A stretch of 64,000 nt of DNA from Janthinobacterium agaricidamnosum NBRC 102515 = DSM 9628. GTDB taxonomy: Bacteria; Pseudomonadota; Gammaproteobacteria; Burkholderiales; Burkholderiaceae_D. Below the pieces are notes generated by a model. It worked only from the letters and a program-made list of their open reading frames with translations. It was not told the origin of the DNA and searched no databases. The translations under genes were made by a program, and so were the position numbers. Below are positions 51,284 to 60,349 of this stretch, one piece after another; position 1 is the stretch's first letter; the number at the start of each line of letters is the position of its first letter. The stretch is from positions 2,834,455 to 2,898,454 of the forward strand of contig NZ_HG322949.1 of the NCBI RefSeq assembly GCF_000723165.1, written 5' to 3'.

Positions 51284-51646
51284 ATGAGGCATGGGATCCT
51301 GCAATCGATGTTGTCGTCATTAATCCATTCTCGCGATCGCTATCACACCGCCCGCCACTGGCCTGGAGTGGCGCTGTGGCTGGTAATGCTCGTCTTCGCG
51401 CTGCAATTGGCAGGCGCTACGCAGCATCACCATGACCTGGCCAAGCACTCCTCCGAGTGTTCCAGTTGTTACATCGCCGCCCATCTGCCGTCCGAAATTC
51501 CTAGCGGAAACATTGACCTGGTCGGCAATTCGGTGGCTGCGGTGGTGTATTTCCTGCCGCCGGTGCTGGCCTACACTTCCACGGTAGCGCTCAGCTTCCT
51601 GATTCCGCACGCCCAGGCCCCTCCGGCCAGCCACGCTCCAGCCTGA
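51284..51646 (+). CDS. Small exported/membrane protein with His/Cys motif (DUF2946-like)
   Basis: The product is up to 120 residues. An ATG at 51308 would give 112, and neither start has a strong ribosome site. One N-terminal membrane segment (GVALWLVMLVFALQLAGA) is followed directly by TQHHHDLAKHSSECSSCYIAAHLPS. Here HHH, H and CxxC form a likely metal-binding cluster, reminiscent of DUF2946 proteins. The C-terminal half has a second hydrophobic segment. It leads the ABC operon and faces the putative Zur region, so a periplasmic zinc-handling role is plausible but unproven. Confidence 0.55.
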   Translation: MRHGILQSMLSSLIHSRDRYHTARHWPGVALWLVMLVFALQLAGATQHHHDLAKHSSECSSCYIAAHLPSEIPSGNIDLVGNSVAAVVYFLPPVLAYTSTVALSFLIPHAQAPPASHAPA

Positions 51647-51830
51647 CATCTCTCTTCCTTGGTTTTTCGCGCTGGCCGCTGGCGGCTTGCCGCGGCCTGG
51701 CGGTATTCGATCGCGTGTGATCGCATCCTGGCAGTCAGCCGGCCTGACGAAGTGAAGACGGGTGTATTCCGGCGCCCTGCCCGCGGGCAGGCGCGCCCGC
51801 AACCTGCTCGAGTTTAACGTGGAGTCAAGC

Positions 51831-52484
51831 GTGTTATCCATTTCACAATTCAGTTATGCCTATCAAGCCAGGTCCGTGCTGGCGATCGATGAATTTCATT
51901 TGCCGCGCGGCCAGCATGCCTTGCTGCTGGGGCCATCCGGTTCCGGCAAATCAACCTTGCTGCACCTGCTGGCGGCGGTATTGACGCCGCAACAGGGCCG
52001 CATCGAAGTCGGCGGCATCAACCTGTCCGCGCTGGCGCCGCGCGCCGCCGATGCCTGGCGCGGCCGCAATATCGGTTTCCTGCCGCAGCAACTGGCGCTG
52101 ATCAGCAGCTTGTCGGCGCGCGATAACGTCTTGCTGCCCGCCTATGCCAGCAACCAGGCGCCGGATTTCGCGCGCGCCGCCAGCTTATTGGCGTCACTCG
52201 ACCTGGCCGACAAAATCGATTCTTATCCCCATCAATTGAGCCAGGGCCAGCGGCAGCGCGTGGCGATTGCCCGCGCCATGTATTTGCAGCCATCGCTGAT
52301 ATTGGCCGATGAACCGACCGCCAACCTGGATGACCAGGCCTGCGCAACGGTAGTCCGGCTGCTGGTGCATCAGGCGCGGCAGGCCAACGCGTCGCTGGTC
52401 ATCGCCAGCCACGATGCGCGCCTGATCGCCGCCTTGCCGGAAGCTAAAATCTTGCGCTTGCCGGCGTCCGGGAGCCTGTCATGA
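51831..52484 (+). CDS. ABC transporter ATP-binding protein (LolD/MacB type)
   Basis: The product is 217 residues from a GTG at 51831 (coding LSISQFSYAYQ), chosen because GTGGAG stands seven bases upstream. The open frame extends back to 51762. It has Walker A GPSGSGKST, the signature LSQGQRQRVAIARAM, Walker B LILADEPTANLD and the H-loop VIASHDARL. It belongs to the 3.A.1.122/125 group that energises FtsX-like permeases. Its stop overlaps the permease start as ATGA. Confidence 0.85.
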   Translation: MLSISQFSYAYQARSVLAIDEFHLPRGQHALLLGPSGSGKSTLLHLLAAVLTPQQGRIEVGGINLSALAPRAADAWRGRNIGFLPQQLALISSLSARDNVLLPAYASNQAPDFARAASLLASLDLADKIDSYPHQLSQGQRQRVAIARAMYLQPSLILADEPTANLDDQACATVVRLLVHQARQANASLVIASHDARLIAALPEAKILRLPASGSLS

Positions 52485-53689
52485 GCCGGCTGAATGCATT
52501 GAGCCTGGCCATCAAGGCGCTGCGCCACAAACCGCTGTCGACCGCGCTGAACCTGTTGCTGATGGCGATCGGCGTCGGCATGATGACCTTTGTGCTGTCC
52601 ACCGCCACGCAACTGGAAGATGGCGCGCTGCGCGATGGACAGGGCATCGACCTGGTGGTCGGCGCCAAGGGTTCGCCGCTGCAATTGATTTTGTCGTCGA
52701 TTTACCATATCGACATCCCGACCGGCAATATTCCATTCAGCGCGCAACAGCAGCTGGAAGCCAATCCGATGGTCAGGCACGTCATCCCGCTGGCGCTGGG
52801 CGACAACTTCTATGGTTTTCGCATCGTCGGCACCAGCCACGACTATTTCCGGCATTACGGCGCGGAACTGCAAAAAGGCCGCTGGTTCGATGAACCGATG
52901 CAAGCCGTGTTCGGCGCCTTGGCCGCCAGGGACACCGGCGCCACCATCGGCGCCAAGTTTGCCGGTTCGCACGGGCTGATGCAGGGCGGCGAATTGCACG
53001 ATCACGCGCCGTACAGCGTGGTCGGCATTTTAAAACCGACTGGCACCGTACTCGACCGGCTGGTGCTGACCACCGTCAGTTCGGTATGGCGAGTACATGA
53101 AACCGATCCCGATGAAGTGCACGCGACGGCCATCGATGCGCCGCAACGCGAGTTGACCGCCTTGCTGGTCGAATATGCATCGCCGCTGGCCGCCGTCACG
53201 CTGCCGCGCTGGATCAATAGCCAGTCGCGGCTGCAAGCGGCGCAACCGGCGTTCGAGGCGGCCAGGTTGTTCCGCATGCTGGGCGTCGGCGCCGATGTGT
53301 TGCGGGCGATTGCGATCGGCGTGTTGCTGGTGGCCGGGCTGTCGATGTTCGTCGCGCTGTATAACGCGCTGGAAGAACGCAAGACCGACATGGCGATCAT
53401 GCGCGCGCTGGGTACCAGTCCGGCCAGACTGCTGGTCTTGCTGTTGACGCAAGGTTTGCTGCTGGCCTTGGGCGGCGCCGTGCTGGGCTGGCTGCTGGGC
53501 CACGCCGGGGTCGCAATCCTGGGCCGCATGCTGGGCGGCAGCGAGCAGAACCTGACGCTGAGCGGCTGGCTGGTGTTGCCGCAAGAAGCCTGGCTGATGC
53601 TGGCGGCGCTGCTGGTCGGCCTGGCCGCCGCGCTGCTCCCGGCGATCCGCGCTTACCGCACCGATATCGCCGCCACGCTGGCGCGCTAA
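52481..53689 (+). CDS. FtsX/MacB-type ABC permease
   Basis: The product is 402 residues. It has the N-terminal helix (PLSTALNLLLMAIGVGMMTFVLSTATQL), a large periplasmic MacB-like domain (about residues 45-255), and three C-terminal helices (VLRAIAIGVLLVAGLSMFVALYNAL, LLVLLLTQGLLLALGGAVLGWLL, EAWLMLAALLVGLAAALLPAIRAYRTD). Permeases of this kind perform mechanotransmission or extraction, not channel-like import. With the DUF3299 protein downstream it resembles zinc-linked ABC loci. The cargo is unknown. Confidence 0.82.
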   Translation: MSRLNALSLAIKALRHKPLSTALNLLLMAIGVGMMTFVLSTATQLEDGALRDGQGIDLVVGAKGSPLQLILSSIYHIDIPTGNIPFSAQQQLEANPMVRHVIPLALGDNFYGFRIVGTSHDYFRHYGAELQKGRWFDEPMQAVFGALAARDTGATIGAKFAGSHGLMQGGELHDHAPYSVVGILKPTGTVLDRLVLTTVSSVWRVHETDPDEVHATAIDAPQRELTALLVEYASPLAAVTLPRWINSQSRLQAAQPAFEAARLFRMLGVGADVLRAIAIGVLLVAGLSMFVALYNALEERKTDMAIMRALGTSPARLLVLLLTQGLLLALGGAVLGWLLGHAGVAILGRMLGGSEQNLTLSGWLVLPQEAWLMLAALLVGLAAALLPAIRAYRTDIAATLAR

Positions 53690-53724
53690 CGCACTCCCTC
53701 TTTCACTGTCAAACCGGAGCACCT

Positions 53725-54189
53725 ATGCGACTCTTCACCACCCTCACCCTGCTGGCCGGCCTGGCCGCCGGGCCTGCGCTGGCCATCGTCATCGATGGGC
53801 CGCCATCATTCTTTGCACCGCTGACCGATATACCGGGGGTGGTGTCCTGGAGCGTCTTGTCGAAAGCCACCACCGTCAAGGCCAAGGGCCGCATGGTGCC
53901 GAAATATACCGATGAAATCAATGCATTGAACAATACCGCCGTCAAGGTGCAAGGTTTCATGATGCCGCTGGAGGCGGGCCAAAAGCAAAAACACTTCTTG
54001 CTGACGGTCACCTCGGCGAGTTGCCCGTATTGCCTGCCCGCCGGCCCGGAAGGCGTGGTCGAAATCAAGAGCAGGACGCCGGTCAAGTTCACCTACGGGC
54101 CGATCATACTGTCCGGCAAGATGAGCGTCTTGCCCAACGATAGCATGGGCTTGTATTACCGCCTGACCGACGCCACGCCGGCCGAATAG
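53725..54189 (+). CDS. Periplasmic DUF3299 protein
   Basis: The 154-residue product has a clear signal peptide (MRLFTTLTLLAGLAAGPALA). The DUF3299 pattern is present: VVSWSVLSKATTVK at the front, VKVQGFMMPLEAGQKQKHFLLTVTSASCPYCLPAGPEGVVEI in the middle, with CPYC, and a final YYRLTDA. Such proteins are found with metal-type ABC transporters. It follows the permease gene by 35 bases, with a GGAG ribosome site. Its precise role is not established. Confidence 0.78.
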   Translation: MRLFTTLTLLAGLAAGPALAIVIDGPPSFFAPLTDIPGVVSWSVLSKATTVKAKGRMVPKYTDEINALNNTAVKVQGFMMPLEAGQKQKHFLLTVTSASCPYCLPAGPEGVVEIKSRTPVKFTYGPIILSGKMSVLPNDSMGLYYRLTDATPAE

Positions 54190-54265
54190 CGTTTTTCCCC
54201 TTTCTGGCGCTGGATGCGGTCGCACGCGGCCGGCAGCGCCACCTTATCTCTTTGTCAGGATGCCA

Positions 54266-54751
54266 ATGATGGCCATGTCACGCACTGCCGGCACCTTATG
54301 GTTCGCCCTCGCCTTATGTCCCGTGCATGCGGCCGAGCCGGCAATGGATTTCAGGCTGCCGGCGCTGGATGGCGAAAAGACAGCAGGCCTGGCCAGTATC
54401 GGCCAGCGCGCCGTGCTGCTCAACTTCTGGAGCAGCGAATGCATTCCCTGCATCCAGGAAATGCCATTGCTGAACGCCCAGTCCAAGCTGTTACGCAACG
54501 TGGCATTTGTCGGCATCGCCGTCGACCAGCGGCAAAAAGCGTTGCGTTTTCTACAGCAGCGACCGATGGACTACATACAATTGCTGGCGCCGCCGCATGC
54601 TGGACCGTTGCTGAGAAGTTTCGGCAACAAAATCAACGGCTTGCCCTACACCGTGATACTCAATCCTGCACATCGGATATGCACCACGCGCATGGGCCAG
54701 GTCGATGCGGCATGGATTGCGAAGGCGCTGGATGCGTGCGGCGGCGCATGA
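54266..54751 (+). CDS. TlpA/ResA-like thioredoxin-fold protein
   Basis: The product is 161 residues from the ATG at 54266 (AGGA five bases upstream); ATGs at 54260 and 54269 are alternatives. A signal peptide (GTLWFALALCPVHA) precedes the thioredoxin fold DFRLPALDGEKTAGLASIGQRAVLLNFWSSECIPCIQEMPLL. The active site CIPC and cis-Pro (GLPYTVIL) are present. It is a periplasmic disulfide reductant or redox partner. Coupled to the DUF3299 gene 70 bases upstream and overlapping the next small gene (ATGA), it may keep the CPYC site of its neighbour reduced. Confidence 0.8.
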   Translation: MMAMSRTAGTLWFALALCPVHAAEPAMDFRLPALDGEKTAGLASIGQRAVLLNFWSSECIPCIQEMPLLNAQSKLLRNVAFVGIAVDQRQKALRFLQQRPMDYIQLLAPPHAGPLLRSFGNKINGLPYTVILNPAHRICTTRMGQVDAAWIAKALDACGGA

Positions 54752-54999
54752 GGTGGCTGGCGACAAGCGCTGATCCGGCCAGCGAGCGGCTGCGCGAGTT
54801 ATTGCAAAATCATGCCCAAGGTGGCCGCCACAGCCATTTACCGCCCCCCGAGTTACTGGCCTTTTACGGCGTGTCGTGCGCCGTGGCGGTGATCGCCTTG
54901 CTGGCCTTCGTGCTGTATACCAAGTGGCAACGGCGGTCTTTGAAACAGCAGCGGCAACGGCTGAAAGCAGCTGAAAAACGCAAACGCAAGCGTGGCTGA
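54748..54999 (+). CDS. Small single-pass membrane protein
   Basis: The 83-residue product starts MRWLATSADPASERLRELL. A His-containing stretch (GGRHSHLPPPE) is followed by one transmembrane helix (YGVSCAVAVIALLAFVLYTKW) and a very basic, Gln/Lys/Arg-rich cytosolic tail. The start overlaps the TlpA-like stop as ATGA, marking it as the last gene of the ABC operon. No family recognised. Confidence 0.6.
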   Translation: MRWLATSADPASERLRELLQNHAQGGRHSHLPPPELLAFYGVSCAVAVIALLAFVLYTKWQRRSLKQQRQRLKAAEKRKRKRG

Positions 55000-55263
55000 C
55001 ACACTTCCATCAAGATATCGCCCCCGGCCCTTTTTTCAATCGCGTTGAGGGGCCGTGCCGCAAGCGGCTATGATGAGCCCGCCAACTCTGCTTGGGGCTG
55101 GATTTTTTCCAGATGCCATACAGATCAAAAAAGGCTACACTAAATTTGCTTTTTGGAATTCGCCATTCGGGGCCAGCCTCGGTGAGCACCTGCTCAACCA
55201 AGCCAGCGTTCCGGCCGTTGTCCGGCCGGTTCGACTTTTGCGTAACTATCAGAAAGAGACCAA

Positions 55264-56700
55264 ATGAAAAAGCTCACAACCGCCTTCGGCGCGCCAGTTG
55301 TCGACAACCAGAATACCCTGACCGCCGGCCCGCGCGGCCCGGTCCTGCTGCAAGACGTCTGGTTCCTGGAAAAGCTGGCCCATTTCGACCGTGAAGTGAT
55401 ACCCGAACGGCGCATGCACGCCAAGGGCTCCGGCGCCTACGGCACGTTTACCGTCACCCATGACATCACCCGCTTCACCAAGGCGAAACTATTCGCCGAG
55501 GTCGGCAAGAAAACCGATATGTTCGTGCGCTTTTCGACCGTGGCGGGCGAGCGCGGCGCGGCCGACGCCGAGCGCGATATCCGCGGTTTCGCGATGAAGT
55601 TTTATACCGAAGAAGGCAACTGGGATTTGGTCGGCAACAACACGCCGGTGTTCTTCTTGCGCGATCCGCTCAAATTCCCGGACTTGAACCACGCCATCAA
55701 GCGCGATCCGCGCAGCGGCTTGCGCAGCGCCAATAGTAACTGGGATTTCTGGAGCTCGCTGCCGGAAGCCTTGCACCAGGTCACCGTCGTCATGAGCGAC
55801 CGCGGCTTGCCGCGCAGTTTCCGCCACATGCATGGTTTCGGCAGCCATACGTTCAGCTTCCTGAATGCGCAAAACGAACGTTTCTGGGTCAAATTCACGT
55901 TGAAGACGCAACAAGGCATCCAGAATTTGAGCGATGCCGAAGCGGAAACGCTGGTCGGCGGCGACCGCGAAAGTTCGCACCGCGACTTGTATGACAGCAT
56001 AGAAAACAAGGATTTCCCGCGCTGGACGCTGTTTGTCCAGATCATGCCGGAAAAAGAAGCGGGCAGCTATCACATCAACCCGTTCGACTTGACCAAGGTG
56101 TGGCCGCATGGCGATTACCCGCTGATCGAAGTCGGCGTGATGGAATTGAACCGCAACGCGGAAAACTTCTTTGCCGAAGTCGAGCAGGCGGCGTTCAATC
56201 CCGCCAATGTGGTGCCGGGCATCAGCTTTTCGCCAGACAAGATGCTGCAGGGCCGTCTGTTTTCCTACGGCGATGCGCAGCGCTACCGGCTCGGCGTCAA
56301 TCACCATCAAATCCCGGTGAATGCACCGAAATGCCCGTTCCACAATTATCACCGCGATGGCCAGATGCGTGTCGACGGCAACCAGGGCGGCACCATAGGC
56401 TACGAGCCGAACAGCAAGCAGGAATGGGCGGAACAGCCGGATTTCCGCGAGCCGCCGCTGGACCTGGAAGGTGCGGCCGACCACTGGAACCACCGCGTCG
56501 ACGAGGATTATTACTCGCAGCCACGGGCCTTGTTCAAGCTGATGACGCCGGCACAGCAAACTGTGCTGTTTGAAAACACCGCGCGCGCGATCTCCGGCGC
56601 CTCGGCCGAAGTCAAGGCGCGCCATATCGATAACTGCACCAGGTGCGATCCCGCCTATGGCGCGGGAGTGGCGCAAGCGATCGCCCGCCTGAGCAAATAA
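55264..56700 (+). CDS. katA: Monofunctional haem catalase
   Basis: The 478-residue product is a small-subunit (clade 3) catalase that disproportionates H2O2. Active-site His is in [15 protein letters not shown], Asn in [14 protein letters not shown], and the haem-ligand Tyr is in [15 protein letters not shown] (RxFxYxDxxxxR). NADPH-pocket residues are in the [17 protein letters not shown] region. No signal peptide, so it is cytosolic. It is preceded by 264 bases without a gene and followed by the stress operon. No clear OxyR site could be picked out by eye. Confidence 0.93.
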   Translation: MKKLTTAFGAPVVDNQNTLTAGPRGPVLLQDVWFLEKLAHFDREVIPERRMHAKGSGAYGTFTVTHDITRFTKAKLFAEVGKKTDMFVRFSTVAGERGAADAERDIRGFAMKFYTEEGNWDLVGNNTPVFFLRDPLKFPDLNHAIKRDPRSGLRSANSNWDFWSSLPEALHQVTVVMSDRGLPRSFRHMHGFGSHTFSFLNAQNERFWVKFTLKTQQGIQNLSDAEAETLVGGDRESSHRDLYDSIENKDFPRWTLFVQIMPEKEAGSYHINPFDLTKVWPHGDYPLIEVGVMELNRNAENFFAEVEQAAFNPANVVPGISFSPDKMLQGRLFSYGDAQRYRLGVNHHQIPVNAPKCPFHNYHRDGQMRVDGNQGGTIGYEPNSKQEWAEQPDFREPPLDLEGAADHWNHRVDEDYYSQPRALFKLMTPAQQTVLFENTARAISGASAEVKARHIDNCTRCDPAYGAGVAQAIARLSK

Positions 56701-57109
56701 GCCAGTAGCCAAACCCGGCGTACGTGCCCATACTGGCCGGTACGTATATACCGGTAACGGCGCCAGGATTCATGCTCGATCCTGGCGCCTGCAGGCTTCA
56801 ATCAGCGCCCTGGCGCGGGGTCCGCATCAGGTCTCCTTCGATCCGGGCAGGCAGCTCGCTGACGCCATCCTTCCGTTTCTGCCCGCGTGCCGTATCGCCA
56901 CCGCGCGCTGTCCTCCGTACTGTGCGGCTTTGGCCGCACCTTGACATATGTTTAAGTCCGGCCGCAGGCCGGCATAGCCGATTTTATCAAGAGGTATAAC
57001 GCTGAATTTGGTTCCGTTCGCCCGATTGAGCAGAATCACGCCGCCAGCCAGGTGCCTCGCCGTATACTTTGAATGTACCAATACGCCATGTCATCCGGGG
57101 AGCCATAAA
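56701..57109. other. Intergenic region between catalase and prkA
   Basis: 409 bases with no convincing gene. An eleven-base perfect stem GGCGCCAGGAT / ATCCTGGCGCC (56759-56789) lacks a T-tract but may end the catalase transcript. CCGGCC-GCA-GGCCGG near 56960 is a second hairpin. TTGACA at 56941 and TATACT near 57063 are promoter-like hexamers but are not spaced to each other. No sigma-54 element as good as that at 41566 was found. Confidence 0.5.
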
Positions 57110-59068
57110 GTGACGATGAATCGTGATGATGTGCAGGAAAATGAGCAGCGTGCCGTCTTTTTCGAGCGCATGGTGGCCTTTACCCAGGAACACCGGGTCG
57201 GCAACTGGTTTGGCTCGTTCTCGCAATTCATCGAGCAAATCCTGCCGCGCTCCCCGTATCAACTGGCGCGCAGCTCGCACCAATACATCTGGGACATGAT
57301 GCGCTGGAGCGGCTATGACGATGAATCCGGGCATTTCCGCTGCAAGCTGTTCGCCGACGAATTGTTCGGCATCGACGATGCGATCGACCGGGTCGCCGCC
57401 TATTTCAAGGCGGCCGCGGCCGGATCGGAAGTCGGGCGCCGCCTGCTGCTATTGCTCGGCCCGCCATCCGGCGGCAAATCGACGCTGGTGATCCTGCTCA
57501 AGCGTGGCCTCGAAGAGTACAGCTATACCGAGGATGGCGCGCTGTACGGCATCGCCGGTTGCCCGGTGCATGAATCGCCGCTGCACCTGGTGCCGCACAC
57601 CATGCGCGCCGCGTTCCGCGACACCTACGACGTCGATATCAGCGGCGAAGTGTGTCCGCATTGCCGTGCCCGCCTGGAACAGCAGTACGCCGGCGACTTC
57701 CTGCAAATGCCGGTCGAGCGCATTTATATTTCCGAAGCGGGCCGCAGCGGCATCGGCACCTATGCCCCGCACGACCCGACCACCGCCGACCTGGCCGACC
57801 TGGTCGGTTCGGTCGACTTGTCGAAAGTGGCGGAATTCGGCGACGAAGGCGATCCGCGCGCGTGGTCGTGGTCCGGCGCGGTGTATGCGGCCAGCCGCGG
57901 CATGCTGGAAATGATAGAAATCCTCAAGGTCAAGCGCGAATTCCTGTATTTGCTGCTGACGCTGACGCAAGAAAAAAACGTCAAGGTATCGCGTTTCCCG
58001 CTGATTTTCCTGGATGAAACGATCCTGGCGCACACCAACCTGGCCGAGTTCAGGAAGTTCTTGCAAGAAAGCGAGAATGAAGCCTTGCTCGACCGTATGG
58101 TCATCGTGCAAGTACCGTACACGCTCCATTACAAGGAAGAAGCGCGGATTTATCACAAGCTGATCCTGTCGGCGGCGCCGGCATTCCGCGAAGTGCACCT
58201 TGACCCGCATGTGCTGCATGCCGCCGCCGTGTTCGCCATCCTGAGCCGGATGCAGGAAGGCGACGAAAAAGAGGCGGAACTGGTGAAAAAAGTCAGGATC
58301 TATGCTGAAGAAGAAGTCGATGGCGTGAACCGCGCCGATGCGCGGCGCATCAGGGACAAGGAAAAGGCGCCCGATGAAGGCTTGGCTGGCGTGTCGCCGC
58401 GTTTTGTCATCAATGCCTTGTCCAACGCCATCATTGCGTCCAATCAAAAAAGCTTGAGCACCATGGATGTGTTGCTGGCTTTAAAGGATGGCATCGAAAA
58501 CGATGCGCGCATCGATGCAAAGCGCAAGCGCAAATGGGTCGATTACCTGGTGTTGACGCGCAAGGACTTCTACAACCGCTGGGTCAAGGAAGACGTGCAC
58601 AAGGCGCTGTTTGTCTCGTTTGAACAGGAAGCCCAGGATTTGCTGAATAAATACCTGGATGAAGTCGAAGCGATGCTGGACAACCGCCAGATCAAGGATC
58701 CGATCACCAACGAGGAACGGCGCCCGGACGAGCGTTTCTTGCGGGCGGTGGAAGAGAAAATCCACATCACCGATTCGGGCAAGCAATCGTTCCGGCAAGA
58801 AGTGGTGCGCAAGGCGATGGGCGCCTATAAACGGGGCGAAACCTTTGGCCTCGGCAGCCATATCCAGTTGCACGATGCGGTGCAACAGTATTTATTCGAG
58901 CAGCGGCGCGATGTGTTGCGGCTGGTCAGTTCCGCCAAACGCCCCGACGATGAAGTCCGGGCCAAGATTTCGGCGGTCGAACAACGGCTGGTCGACGAAT
59001 ACGGCTACGACCGGCACAGCGCGCGCGAAGCGTTGAATTACGTAACCACGCTATTGGCCCAGGAATGA
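57110..59068 (+). CDS. prkA: PrkA (YeaG) family serine protein kinase
   Basis: The product is 652 residues from a GTG at 57110, which has GGGGAG seven bases upstream. The ATG at 57116 (MNRDDVQENEQRAV) is the alternative and too far from that site. The AAA-like PrkA domain has the P-loop LLLLGPPSGGKSTLVILLKRGLE and CPVHESPLHLVP. The C-terminal PrkA kinase-like domain includes FLQMPVERIYISEAGRSGIGTYAPHDP. In enterobacteria the YeaG/YeaH pair responds to nitrogen starvation and stress. It heads prkA-yeaH-spoVR. Confidence 0.9.
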   Translation: MTMNRDDVQENEQRAVFFERMVAFTQEHRVGNWFGSFSQFIEQILPRSPYQLARSSHQYIWDMMRWSGYDDESGHFRCKLFADELFGIDDAIDRVAAYFKAAAAGSEVGRRLLLLLGPPSGGKSTLVILLKRGLEEYSYTEDGALYGIAGCPVHESPLHLVPHTMRAAFRDTYDVDISGEVCPHCRARLEQQYAGDFLQMPVERIYISEAGRSGIGTYAPHDPTTADLADLVGSVDLSKVAEFGDEGDPRAWSWSGAVYAASRGMLEMIEILKVKREFLYLLLTLTQEKNVKVSRFPLIFLDETILAHTNLAEFRKFLQESENEALLDRMVIVQVPYTLHYKEEARIYHKLILSAAPAFREVHLDPHVLHAAAVFAILSRMQEGDEKEAELVKKVRIYAEEEVDGVNRADARRIRDKEKAPDEGLAGVSPRFVINALSNAIIASNQKSLSTMDVLLALKDGIENDARIDAKRKRKWVDYLVLTRKDFYNRWVKEDVHKALFVSFEQEAQDLLNKYLDEVEAMLDNRQIKDPITNEERRPDERFLRAVEEKIHITDSGKQSFRQEVVRKAMGAYKRGETFGLGSHIQLHDAVQQYLFEQRRDVLRLVSSAKRPDDEVRAKISAVEQRLVDEYGYDRHSAREALNYVTTLLAQE

Positions 59069-59185
59069 CCGGAATGGCGGCGTGCATCGAGACAAGGATA
59101 GCGCTATGGCAAACATTGTGGCAAACGGCGTGGCGGGCATTGTGGCAAGGGTTGTATTAACCATCACATCCGCAGGTGGCCAACA

Positions 59186-60349
59186 GTGAGTCAGCTCGGC
59201 AATAGTAAGCAGCAGGCCTGGTATGACTTGTTTTCGCGCGGCGCCCGCGACTGGCTGCGGCATAACGAAAAAGTGCGGGAGGCCGTGCGCCGGCATTTGC
59301 CAGACTTGATCGCCGGGCCGGACCTGATTACCGGTCCGCAAGAACGTACCGTGCATGTGCCGGTGCGTTTGCTGGAACATGCGCGTTTCCGGCTGGCCGA
59401 TACGCGCCACAGCACCGGTGCCGGCCAGGGTGAAGGCCAGCCCGGCGACATCTTGCGCTCCGGCGCGCTGAATCCTGCCCAGGATGGCGAACGCGACGGC
59501 GGCGCTACCCAAGAAGGCGAAGTACGGCTGATGCTGGAATTTTCGGTGGACGACATCATGGATTGGCTGTGGGAGGAATTGAAATTGCCCTTGCTGCAGC
59601 CGAAACGCCAGACCGTGTTCGAGGAACGGGAATTGGTGCGCGAAGGCTGGGACAAGCACGGCGCCCGCTCGCGCCTGGACCGCCGGCGCACCGTCAAGGA
59701 AGCCATCAAGCGCCGCGCGATCCAGCATAATCCGGTGCCGTTCACGAATGAGGATTTACGCTTCCGGCAATTGGTATTGCGGCGTACGCCCAGTTCGAAT
59801 GCGGTGGTGTTTTTTGTCGTCGATGTGTCGGCCAGCATGTCGCAAGCCGAGCGCAAGCTGGCCAAGGCTTTCTTTTTCTTTGCGCTGCAAGGTATACGGC
59901 GCAGTTATACCAAGGTGGAAACCCGCTTTGTCGCCCATACGACGCGGGCCTGGGAGTTCTCCGAGGAGCAATTCTTCCAGGTTACCGGCATGGGCGGCAC
60001 CATCGCGTCCAGCGCCTTCCGGCTGACGCGCGACTTGATACGCGAAAAATACGATGGCGGATCGCATAATGTGTATATGTTTTACGCATCCGATGGCGAA
60101 AATTTCACCGAAGACCGCATCGCCGCCGGGCAAACGCTGGGCGAATTGGGCGGCTTGCTCAATTACATAGGCTATGTCGAGACCGTACCCGGCATGCCGC
60201 GTTCGCTCGATACTGAAATGCACCGGCTATGCGGCGAGCTGGAACGGCGCGGCTTGCCGGTCTATAGCAGCATCCTGGCCAATCCTGACGACGTATGGCG
60301 CGCGCTGCGCAAATTTTTCGTGCAACAAGCCGCCCCGGAGCCAGCATGA
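59186..60349 (+). CDS. yeaH: YeaH/YhbH family protein (DUF444)
   Basis: The product is 387 residues from a GTG at 59186. It shows the DUF444 pattern: an N-terminal segment, LRSGALNPAQDGERDGGATQEGEVRLMLEFSVDDIMDWLWEELKLPLLQPK in context, and a C-terminal von Willebrand A-like part. The latter carries a MIDAS-type motif FFVVDVSASMSQAERKLAKAFF and VYMFYASDGENFTEDR. It acts with PrkA. The ~117-base gap after prkA holds only low-complexity GGCAAAC repeats. Its stop overlaps the spoVR start as ATGA. Confidence 0.88.
   Translation: MSQLGNSKQQAWYDLFSRGARDWLRHNEKVREAVRRHLPDLIAGPDLITGPQERTVHVPVRLLEHARFRLADTRHSTGAGQGEGQPGDILRSGALNPAQDGERDGGATQEGEVRLMLEFSVDDIMDWLWEELKLPLLQPKRQTVFEERELVREGWDKHGARSRLDRRRTVKEAIKRRAIQHNPVPFTNEDLRFRQLVLRRTPSSNAVVFFVVDVSASMSQAERKLAKAFFFFALQGIRRSYTKVETRFVAHTTRAWEFSEEQFFQVTGMGGTIASSAFRLTRDLIREKYDGGSHNVYMFYASDGENFTEDRIAAGQTLGELGGLLNYIGYVETVPGMPRSLDTEMHRLCGELERRGLPVYSSILANPDDVWRALRKFFVQQAAPEPA

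Noticed and set aside
55010..55201. Minus-strand 63-codon frame upstream of catalase
   Set aside because: No ribosome site, no coding pattern, and it covers the likely catalase promoter.
56761..57000. Small frames in the catalase-prkA gap
   Set aside because: They cross hairpins and have no start signals or protein-like composition.
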